From assembly GCA_026989715.1 (NCBI GenBank), contig JALSIU010000015.1:1-6746 (forward strand): a stretch of DNA of 6,746 bases, given 5' to 3'. The notes under the pieces were generated by a model. That model did not search any database and was not told the origin of the DNA. It worked only from the letters and a program-made list of their open reading frames with translations. The position numbers and the translations under genes are program-made. The stretch's first letter is position 1. The number at the start of each line of letters is the position of its first letter. This document shows, in pieces, positions 1-5,336 of the stretch. The stretch comes from Methylomonas sp. GTDB taxonomy: Bacteria; Pseudomonadota; Gammaproteobacteria; Methylococcales; Methylomonadaceae.

Positions 1-1763
1 GGCTTTCCGCTCGCATGTGCTGCTAACAAAATATCCAGTATATTGTCTTTTGTATAAAGATGGCAGTGCGCCGTACAGCTTAATAATTGTGCTAACAATA
101 TACTGCTTTTCGTATCAGAATCTGCCGCAACCAAGACCCGTTGAGGCATAGAAATAATATCAGAACTCGCACAAGCGCGTTGCTTTTCAAAATCTAATTC
201 CAAACAAAAGCAAGAGCCTTCACCTAGAACACTATCAACAGTCAATTGCCCGCGCATAAGCTGAGTTAACTGCTTACAAATCGTCAACCCCAAGCCTGTC
301 CCATTAAACTCGCGGCTAGATGAGTCATCTACTTGCGTAAACTGTTCAAAAACCCTTTGTTTCTGATGCTCTGCCAGCCCTAGACCTGTATCAGAAACAC
401 TAAATTGATAGCGCACACTTTTATTAGTCTCTTGCAATAGCCTAACTTTTAAAACAACCTCTCCTTGCTCGGTAAATTTAAAAGCATTCGCTAATAAATT
501 AATAAGAATTTGCTTTAACTGCGGCCCTGCGCCATTTAATAATGTTGCACTATTTGGTAAAAAATCGACACAAAATGTTATTTGTTTTTCATTTGCTGAG
601 GTAGCAAAAAAATCTACTAGATAATTAATGATAACCTGCAAATCAAAGTTTTCTTTCACAATACTCGCTTTGCCGGCTTCTATTTTAGAAAAATCTAAAA
701 CTTGGTTAATTAACTCTAACAAAGACTTTCCGGCGTGATTAATCAACTCCAGTTTATGACGCTGCTCTCCCTGTAAATCTGATTGCAACAACAACTCGGT
801 AAAACCTAAAATAACATTCATTGGGGTGCGAATTTCATGGCTCATATTCGCAAGAAACTGCGATTTCGCAGTATTCGCCGACTCGGCTTGCTCAGTTAGG
901 CTAAAGGCATATTCTGTTGCTATTTGTAACTCCTGTGTACGCTCATTAATTTTTTGAGTGAGCTCCTGTTGCTGTCTTGCTTGCTTTGCATGGTAATTAC
1001 GCAAATGCTTCAGCATTGCATTAAATGCCGTATTGAGTTTATCAATCTCATAACTGCCTCGAATACGCAATGATTGCGATAAATCACCGGAAGCGACAAT
1101 ATTGGCATGATGCGCAAGACGCTCAATTGGGCGTGTAATTTGCCGCGAGAGCGCAATCACTAAAATAACACTCAATAGACTAATAAATAGCATGACAATA
1201 AGCGCCGTCAATATTGCATATTGTATTTGCCTATAAAAATCTTGCAAATCAATACCATAGTCAATAAAACCAATCATTGCAGGCGGATGACTTTTACCAT
1301 CAATATCCTGTTGAGTATAACTTGTCACGGCTTTTTGAAAATGCAGTATGTAATCTCGCGGAAAATGCAACAAAAAATATTTAGCATCTAAATTCTCTGC
1401 ATATTTCATCTGTTCAGGACTCAACAAAGCCCCTTCAGGTGGTTTGAGGTAGTGCCGCTCTACTAATAATTGATTATCAGTATTATAAAAACGTACATAA
1501 GCCAAGCCCTTAATCTGGCTTAATTTATCAGTAATGCCTTGTAATGCTTTATTATCTTCACGAGTCAGTGCATGTTCAGTGTTCAGTGCCAACATATCAG
1601 CTAATACCTGACTGCTTTCCACCAAGCGTTCGTACTTACTGGTAATGCTGAAATAAGTACCCACAATGGTTGTTAACATGACTGAACAGAAAATAATAAG
1701 CCCTACCAGTAAATTAAACTGGTTACTGATCGTAGTTTGGCGTATCGCCTTAGAAAACTTCAT
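1..1763 (-). CDS. Hybrid sensor histidine kinase, BarA/GacS-like (C-terminal part outside window)
   Basis: This inner-membrane sensor kinase should autophosphorylate on a histidine and pass the phosphate through its own C-terminal domains to a response regulator. The frame is open to the left edge, giving 587 residues from ATG at 1763, which has a weak GAG 7 nt upstream. In order: membrane segment about 16-38, periplasmic sensor domain 39-182, second membrane segment about 183-205, HAMP about 206-258, a Gln/Glu-rich linker likely to be coiled coil (258-295), then the kinase core. His309 lies in SHEIRTPMN, the N box is at Asn426, DTGLGL begins at Asp458, and GTGLGL is at 488-493. From about 541 a receiver-like fold begins (QRVLVAADS), but the usual acidic pair is reduced to one Asp (548), as in the degenerate first receiver of E. 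coli BarA. The periplasmic region also resembles BarA. Orthology to BarA is an inference; other tripartite hybrid kinases remain possible because the active receiver and HPt domains are not in view. Confidence 0.9.
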   Translation of the reverse strand, partial: MKFSKAIRQTTISNQFNLLVGLIIFCSVMLTTIVGTYFSITSKYERLVESSQVLADMLALNTEHALTREDNKALQGITDKLSQIKGLAYVRFYNTDNQLLVERHYLKPPEGALLSPEQMKYAENLDAKYFLLHFPRDYILHFQKAVTSYTQQDIDGKSHPPAMIGFIDYGIDLQDFYRQIQYAILTALIVMLFISLLSVILVIALSRQITRPIERLAHHANIVASGDLSQSLRIRGSYEIDKLNTAFNAMLKHLRNYHAKQARQQQELTQKINERTQELQIATEYAFSLTEQAESANTAKSQFLANMSHEIRTPMNVILGFTELLLQSDLQGEQRHKLELINHAGKSLLELINQVLDFSKIEAGKASIVKENFDLQVIINYLVDFFATSANEKQITFCVDFLPNSATLLNGAGPQLKQILINLLANAFKFTEQGEVVLKVRLLQETNKSVRYQFSVSDTGLGLAEHQKQRVFEQFTQVDDSSSREFNGTGLGLTICKQLTQLMRGQLTVDSVLGEGSCFCLELDFEKQRACASSDIISMPQRVLVAADSDTKSSILLAQLLSCTAHCHLYTKDNILDILLAAHASGK

Positions 1764-1816
1764 CTGACATCTCGTTTATTTTTTACTGTAACCATGAATT
1801 CATCTTGAATAATGAC

Positions 1817-1844
1817 ATTATGACGCAAAAAGTTTGCCGCACAA
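1817..1844 (-). promoter_or_regulatory. Possible sigma-70 promoter of the hybrid kinase gene
   Basis: Reading the minus strand, TTGTGC (1844-1839) and CATAAT (1822-1817) are separated by 16 bp. This would start transcription near 1810 and leave a leader of about 47 nt before the ATG at 1763. Both boxes are imperfect and the region is AT-rich, so a chance match is possible. The gene could instead be read through from nudE. Confidence 0.3.
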
Positions 1845-1910
1845 TACGCCCACCTAAGTATCGTGCCTACCATTAATTGTAGAATTTTAGCAAAAAATAC
1901 TTGATTTCAT

Positions 1911-1939
1911 TATATACCATATAATTATAATGGTATATA
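1911..1939. repeat. AT-rich inverted repeat between nudE and the kinase gene
   Basis: A perfect 10-bp inverted repeat (TATATACCAT and ATGGTATATA) flanks a 9-nt centre, ATAATTATA. It starts 7 nt beyond the nudE stop codon on the minus strand. The centre overlaps another palindrome, TATAATTATA (1920-1929). As RNA it would fold into a weak hairpin. On the minus strand a run of six T follows only after about 13 nt, so it is not a standard intrinsic terminator. It could be a weak transcript end for nudE or a dyad binding site for a regulator; the sequence does not decide. Confidence 0.5.
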
Positions 1940-1946
1940 TTCCCGC

Positions 1947-2501
1947 TTATGCCTCTCTGTGTAAAAAACCCTTAGCAAAATATAAAGCCGCAATACTACG
2001 AGCCTCTGTGCATTGCCCACTACTCACCAACTCCGTCAAATTATCCAATTTCCATGGAACAACCTGCAACGGCTCAGGCTCATCTCCCGGTAATATTTCC
2101 GGGTAAAGTTCCTCGGCCAACATAATCTCCGTCATATGCTCCATATAGCTAGGTGCAAGCGAAAAAGAGCTTATCTGCCGAATACTATGCGCACCATAAC
2201 CGACTTCTTCCTTTAGTTCACGGTTTGCAGCCTGTAAAAAACTTTCATTGGCATCAACTTTTCCTTTTGGCAAACCCAATTCATAACGATCAATACCTGC
2301 TGAATACTCACGAATCAACAACACGGTATTATCATCTAATAAAGGCACAATCAATACCGCGCCATGATTACCTTGACCACGCACTAGCCGTTCATATTGC
2401 CTGGCAGCACCGTTACTGAACACTAAATCTAAAGCTTCAATGGCAAACAGCCGTGACCTAGCAACAATTTCTCTCTTAAGTATCTTCGGTTTGTCTAACA
2501 T
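1947..2501 (-). CDS. nudE: Nudix hydrolase NudE (ADP-ribose/NADH/Ap(n)A pyrophosphatase type)
   Basis: NudE cleaves the pyrophosphate bond of ADP-linked compounds such as ADP-ribose, NADH and diadenosine polyphosphates in the cytoplasm, removing potentially harmful metabolites. The 184-residue product has the full Nudix box GX5EX7REUXEEXGU: Gly80, Glu86, Arg94-Glu95, Glu98-Glu99 and Gly101, the glutamates being metal ligands. Family features of NudE also match E. coli NudE as I remember it: IVARSRLF at 12-19, a YELGLPKG-type stretch before the box, an APSYM segment after it, and GDEPEP toward the C-terminus. Length is close to the E. coli protein (about 186). The start ATG at 2501 fits the family N-terminus, though no clear Shine-Dalgarno is visible. 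The gene is divergent from yrfG across 72 bp; nudE and yrfG are also neighbours in E. coli, where igaA lies between them. Exact substrate preference is inferred from the family. Confidence 0.93.
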   Translation of the reverse strand: MLDKPKILKREIVARSRLFAIEALDLVFSNGAARQYERLVRGQGNHGAVLIVPLLDDNTVLLIREYSAGIDRYELGLPKGKVDANESFLQAANRELKEEVGYGAHSIRQISSFSLAPSYMEHMTEIMLAEELYPEILPGDEPEPLQVVPWKLDNLTELVSSGQCTEARSIAALYFAKGFLHREA

Positions 2502-2573
2502 TTTTGTTATGGTAGCGATTAAGGAGTAAGCAATACCTACCCTGAAAATATTTTATTAACTATAGCCTTTGTT
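2502..2573. promoter_or_regulatory. Divergent nudE/yrfG intergenic region
   Basis: These 72 bp must carry the 5' signals for both nudE (minus) and yrfG (plus), or the promoters must lie inside the opposing gene. Neither start codon has a recognisable Shine-Dalgarno. An AAGGAG at 2521-2526 on the plus strand is too far (about 48 nt) from the yrfG ATG and has no start codon at a proper distance. TATAGC at 2561-2566 could be a -10 box for yrfG, but no convincing -35 accompanies it. I cannot place a promoter with confidence. Confidence 0.35.
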
Positions 2574-3230
2574 ATGTTGAATTGGAACAAAATTAATACC
2601 GTTTTTTTGGATATGGATGGCACCTTGCTGGATTTGAATTTTGATAATCATTTTTGGCTAGAATTTGTCCCACAGCGTTATGCCGACCTTAACAAAATAT
2701 CGCTAGCAGCCGCTAATGCAAAGCTAATCCCTTTGTTTAAAAGTATGGAGGGAAAATTAGAATGGTACTGCCTTGATTATTGGAGCGAGCAACTTAAACT
2801 TGATATTGTCGGCTTAAAAACAGAAATTTCAGGCCTAATCACTGTACTACCGCACGTCAGTGAATTTTTAAGCGCATTACAAAATACCGATAAACAAGTC
2901 TATCTAGTCACAAATGCGCATACCGACAGCTTATCGTTAAAAATGGAAAAAACATGCCTACAACCTTTTTTTGATACCATCATTTGCGCACATGATTTAG
3001 GCTTTGCTAAAGAGCAACAAGCATTCTGGCAAACTTTATATAAGCAATACACATGGGGTAAACAGAGTACCGTCATGATTGATGATAGCCTGCCCGTTTT
3101 ACGCGCGGCAAAACAATTTGGCCTGGAGCAATTAATTGCAATCAATCGGCCTGACTCACAAAAAGCCAGCAAAGCCATCGTAGAGTTTACGGCCATTACC
3201 GACTTCCGCGAATTAATGCCGATCAAGTAA
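2574..3230 (+). CDS. yrfG: HAD-family GMP/IMP nucleotidase YrfG
   Basis: This is a cytoplasmic HAD-superfamily phosphatase; E. coli YrfG removes phosphate from purine nucleoside monophosphates, chiefly GMP and IMP. The 218-residue product shows all HAD motifs: motif I DMDGT with nucleophile Asp13 and acid/base Asp15; motif II at Thr113 in LVTNAH; motif III at Lys146; motif IV at Asp170-Asp171. The cap region (about 20-90) contains WYCLDYWSEQL (64-74), a stretch nearly identical to E. coli YrfG and the main reason for this name over a generic HAD call. ATG at 2574 is the only standard start before motif I; the frame is closed by TAA at 2520, and no ATG, GTG or TTG occurs between. No ribosome binding site is apparent near it. 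It converges on rhlB with 36 bp between stop codons. Substrate specificity is by homology only. Confidence 0.9.
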   Translation: MLNWNKINTVFLDMDGTLLDLNFDNHFWLEFVPQRYADLNKISLAAANAKLIPLFKSMEGKLEWYCLDYWSEQLKLDIVGLKTEISGLITVLPHVSEFLSALQNTDKQVYLVTNAHTDSLSLKMEKTCLQPFFDTIICAHDLGFAKEQQAFWQTLYKQYTWGKQSTVMIDDSLPVLRAAKQFGLEQLIAINRPDSQKASKAIVEFTAITDFRELMPIK

Positions 3231-3266
3231 AATGACGGCATGCTCTAGGCCAGCACCCCATTAATT

Positions 3267-4535
3267 CTACGTATTTTCATTTTCTTTGGACTGGATATGA
3301 CGACTCTTATTTTCTGGCCTAGCTCTTTTAGCGTATGGCTTACGTGCTGCCTTGGGTGTCGGTTTTTTTATTTCAGGCAATAAATCTAGCGTAATTCTGC
3401 CAACCGGCACTTTCTGGCCAATATAATCCTCAATATCAGGCATAGAATAAGCGTAATCTTCACAAATAAAACTAATGGCCTCACCTTCCGCACCAAAGCG
3501 TGCCGTACGCCCAATCCGATGTACATAATCCTCAGCATCCTGAGGTAAATCATAATTAAAAACATGAGACACATCCGGAATATGCAAGCCGCGCGCGGCC
3601 ACATCGGTTGCAATCATCACCGTGACCTTGCTCGCCTGAAAATCTGCAAGTAAACGCTGTCTTTTGTCTTGTGCCACATCACCACTCAACAAGGCAGATT
3701 TATAACCATTCGCCGCTAAATAACCCTCTAACTTTTCTGCATTACGTTTCGTATTCACAAAAATAATACATCGCTCCGGTGCATGTGTGGCCATTAGCCC
3801 CAATAATAACGGAATTTTCTGATCATTTGCAGGACAATAGGCAGACTGCTTAATAGACGTTGAAGTTACCTCTTCACTCTCAATCTTGACCATCACCGGT
3901 TGATACATATGCTCATAAGCTAACTCAGACACTTTAAAAGATAAGGTCGCTGAAAATAGCAAATTAAGGCGTTTTTCTGCACTCGGCATACGATTCAATA
4001 AATAACGAATCTCTTTGATAAACCCCATATCAAACATTCTATCGGCTTCATCGAGCACCATCACTTGAATATGATTTAAAGAAAATGCTTTCTGTCGATA
4101 AAAATCAATAATTCGCCCAGGTGTTGCAATAATAATATCCACATTAGTCTGCACCATTTTTAACTGCTTTTGATAATCTGTGCCTCCATAAATTAAAGCA
4201 AGATTAAAATTTAGGTGCTTACCTAACTGTACTGCATCCTTATGGATTTGAATCGCAAGTTCACGAGTTGGAGCCAAAATGATCGCCCGAGGGTACTTTT
4301 TCTTTTCACTGCTATCATTTAATAACCGTTGAAAAGTTGCTAGTAAAAAACTAGCCGTTTTGCCTGTCCCCGTTTGGGCTTGCCCTGCAACATCTCTATC
4401 TCGCAATGCAATGGGTAAAGATCGGTCTTGAATAGGCGTACAATAATCAAACCCAGCCTCTTTTAAGCCTCGCAAAATGGGCTGCGAAAGTTCCAAATTA
4501 ATAAAACGCGTTTCTGTTAAATGTGTTTTCTTCAT
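3267..4535 (-). CDS. rhlB: DEAD-box ATP-dependent RNA helicase RhlB
   Basis: RhlB unwinds structured RNA with ATP and, in E. coli, works in the RNase E degradosome during mRNA decay. Counting from ATG 4535, the product is 422 residues, almost the E. coli length (421). Motifs: aromatic Phe11 and Q motif GFDYCTPIQ (28-36), Walker A AQTGTGKT (53-60), PTREL (89-93), TPGR (138-141), DEAD (162-165), SAT (195-197), then ATDVAARG and HRIGRTARFG in the second RecA domain. The last third of E. coli motif VI reads GRAG; here it is ARFG. A basic tail (about 390-422, rich in Lys and Arg) should help RNA binding. A TTG at 4553 would add six residues, but the ATG gives MKKTHLTE, matching E. coli MSKTHLTE, so I prefer it. 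The divergent placement next to trxA-rho, as in E. coli, supports RhlB over other DEAD-box helicases. Association with RNase E is inferred. Confidence 0.94.
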   Translation of the reverse strand: MKKTHLTETRFINLELSQPILRGLKEAGFDYCTPIQDRSLPIALRDRDVAGQAQTGTGKTASFLLATFQRLLNDSSEKKKYPRAIILAPTRELAIQIHKDAVQLGKHLNFNLALIYGGTDYQKQLKMVQTNVDIIIATPGRIIDFYRQKAFSLNHIQVMVLDEADRMFDMGFIKEIRYLLNRMPSAEKRLNLLFSATLSFKVSELAYEHMYQPVMVKIESEEVTSTSIKQSAYCPANDQKIPLLLGLMATHAPERCIIFVNTKRNAEKLEGYLAANGYKSALLSGDVAQDKRQRLLADFQASKVTVMIATDVAARGLHIPDVSHVFNYDLPQDAEDYVHRIGRTARFGAEGEAISFICEDYAYSMPDIEDYIGQKVPVGRITLDLLPEIKKPTPKAARKPYAKRARPENKSRHIQSKENENT

Positions 4536-4602
4536 ACCTATAGAATACAGCAATAACTGCTTGTTTGCACTGTCTTAGCGATGCTCTCAATAATTGATTC
4601 CC

Positions 4603-4630
4603 CTTATATTCAAATAATATTTTTAACCAA
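4603..4630 (-). promoter_or_regulatory. Possible sigma-70 promoter of rhlB
   Basis: On the minus strand TTGGTT (4630-4625) and TATAAG (4608-4603) lie 16 bp apart. Transcription would begin near 4596, giving a leader of roughly 60 nt before the ATG at 4535. The surrounding DNA is AT-rich, so this is a plausible rather than proven site. It sits next to the trxA promoter facing the other way. Confidence 0.4.
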
Positions 4631-4645
4631 GTTAGGTAAAAAATA

Positions 4646-4676
4646 TTGACAAAATATGTTGATACCGCCATATTAT
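4646..4676 (+). promoter_or_regulatory. Probable sigma-70 promoter of trxA
   Basis: A consensus -35 box TTGACA (4646-4651) is followed by TATTAT (4671-4676) after 19 bp; a poorer -10, CATATT at 4669-4674, would give the standard 17 bp. Transcription would start near 4683, about 20 nt before the GTG start of trxA. That also argues against the upstream TTG at 4681, which would lie at or before the transcript start. Confidence 0.6.
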
Positions 4677-4694
4677 CGGCTTGTTAATTAATTT

Positions 4695-4698
4695 GGAG
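4695..4698 (+). promoter_or_regulatory. Shine-Dalgarno that sets the trxA start
   Basis: GGAG at 4695-4698 lies 6 nt before GTG 4705, ideal spacing. It lies downstream of the in-frame TTG at 4681 and so cannot serve that codon. It is one of the few clear ribosome binding sites in the window. Confidence 0.8.
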
Positions 4699-4704
4699 AA
4701 TAGC

Positions 4705-5031
4705 GTGAGTGACTCAGTCCTTCATGTAACGGATAGTAATTTTGACGAACTGGTTTTAAAATCAGAGACACCAGTATTAGTAGACTACTGGGCTGAATGG
4801 TGTGGTCCTTGCAAAATGATTGCACCTGTTTTAGATGAAATTGCTCAAGAATATACAGGCAAAATTACTGTTGCAAAGTTAAACATAGACGACAACCAAG
4901 CCACCCCTGCCCATTATGGCGTGCGAGGGATTCCAACATTAATGCTATTTAAAGAAGGCGATGTTGAAGCGACAAAAGTAGGTGCATTAACAAAATCTCA
5001 GCTTGCTCAATTTATCGACGACAATATTTAA
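4705..5031 (+). CDS. trxA: Thioredoxin 1
   Basis: Thioredoxin is the small cytoplasmic dithiol reductant, kept reduced by thioredoxin reductase, that supplies electrons to enzymes such as ribonucleotide reductase and repairs oxidised protein thiols. From the GTG at 4705 it encodes 108 residues, one fewer than E. coli TrxA. The redox site WCGPC has Trp32, Cys33 and Cys36; the buried Asp is Asp27, and the cis-proline is Pro77 in RGIPT. The first residues, MSDSVLHVTD, align with E. coli MSDKIIHLTD, which together with the GGAG at 4695 fixes the GTG start; starting at TTG 4681 would add eight residues with no family counterpart. No extra domain or signal peptide is present. It is divergent from rhlB and upstream of rho, from which it is probably separated by the terminator at 5151. 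Confidence 0.97.
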   Translation: MSDSVLHVTDSNFDELVLKSETPVLVDYWAEWCGPCKMIAPVLDEIAQEYTGKITVAKLNIDDNQATPAHYGVRGIPTLMLFKEGDVEATKVGALTKSQLAQFIDDNI

Positions 5032-5150
5032 TTAGATGCTAATATAGTATTGCCTGAGCTCGAATATCGCTCAATAGCCGGTCAAAAACTAGCGATGGCA
5101 CTTTATTATAGCCCTAGATTCTTGTATTGGTAGCTCAATTAGCTTTTACC

Positions 5151-5190
5151 CCAGGAAGTAACAATCATTATTTGTTACTTCCTGGTTTTA
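5151..5190 (+). terminator. Intrinsic terminator between trxA and rho
   Basis: A perfect 14-bp inverted repeat (arms 5151-5164 and 5172-5185; CCAGGAAGTAACAA pairs with TTGTTACTTCCTGG) encloses a 7-nt loop and is followed by TTTTA. The four-T tract is short, so efficiency may be partial. It lies 119 nt past the trxA stop. On the minus strand no T tract follows, so it acts only for plus-strand transcription. It could also serve as an attenuator controlling read-through from trxA into rho. Confidence 0.75.
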
Positions 5191-5200
5191 TGCGTATAAT
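5172..5200 (+). promoter_or_regulatory. Probable rho promoter overlapping the trxA terminator
   Basis: A consensus -10 box, TATAAT, lies at 5195-5200. Exactly 17 bp upstream is TTGTTA (5172-5177), a 4-of-6 match to TTGACA, which forms the start of the 3' arm of the terminator hairpin. Transcription would begin around 5207 and give rho a leader of about 130 nt. The -10 is strong; the -35 assignment is less sure. Confidence 0.55.
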
Positions 5201-5206
5201 GCCTTT

Positions 5207-5336
5207 CTGGTACTCATTCCTTTGTACCACCCATATCAAAATAACTGCATCTTTTTTAAGCTACTTCTTTGAATAAATGCTAAATTTACCTTTCAGCATC
5301 TTAACATAGCTAGCTCATCTTTAAATTTTCTTTAGT
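5207..5336 (+). promoter_or_regulatory. rho 5' leader, possible autoregulatory region
   Basis: The predicted transcript starts with a 6-bp stem, TGGTAC (5208-5213) with GTACCA (5224-5229), loop 10 nt. Positions 5221-5336 contain only 9 G but 24 C in 116 bases, a C-over-G bias typical of unstructured Rho-loading (rut) RNA. No Shine-Dalgarno precedes the rho ATG. In E. coli rho is autogenously regulated by Rho-dependent attenuation in its leader; a similar mechanism here is inference from composition and position. Confidence 0.4.

Larger units (their letters stand above)
5032..5336. other. trxA-rho intergenic region (305 bp)
   Basis: No gene is apparent here. The first 119 bp (to 5150) hold only a small imperfect dyad, TGAGC/GCTCA at 5055-5073. 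Then come a strong hairpin terminator (5151-5190), a promoter-like -35/-10 pair overlapping it (5172-5200), a short 6-bp inverted repeat (5208-5229), and a G-poor leader up to the rho ATG. Together these suggest trxA and rho are mostly transcribed as separate units. Confidence 0.7.

Noticed and set aside
2153..2419. An 88-codon open frame on the plus strand inside nudE.
   Set aside because: It is fully antisense to a well-conserved Nudix gene, has no ribosome binding site and no recognisable domain.
2900..3241. A 113-codon minus-strand open frame across the 3' part of yrfG.
   Set aside because: It is antisense to the conserved HAD motifs III and IV and its product shows no family features.
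3216..3241. ATGCCG/CGGCAT inverted repeat between yrfG and rhlB as a shared terminator.
   Set aside because: The stem is only 6 bp with a 14-nt loop, overlaps the yrfG coding end and is not followed by a T tract on either strand.
4533..4553. TTG at 4553 as the start of rhlB.
   Set aside because: It has no ribosome binding site and adds six residues not seen in E. coli RhlB; ATG at 4535 gives the conserved KTHLTE N-terminus.
5130..5150. A tRNA D-arm-like string, GGTAGCTCAATTAG, just before the trxA terminator.
   Set aside because: No matching acceptor stem, anticodon arm or T-arm (GGTTCGA-type) follows; the next bases form the terminator hairpin. The resemblance is chance or at most a remnant.
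5277..5309. A ten-codon ORF (ATG CTA ... TAG) in the rho leader, as a possible leader peptide.
   Set aside because: It lacks a Shine-Dalgarno, its composition is the same as the AT-rich leader, and open frames this short are expected by chance.
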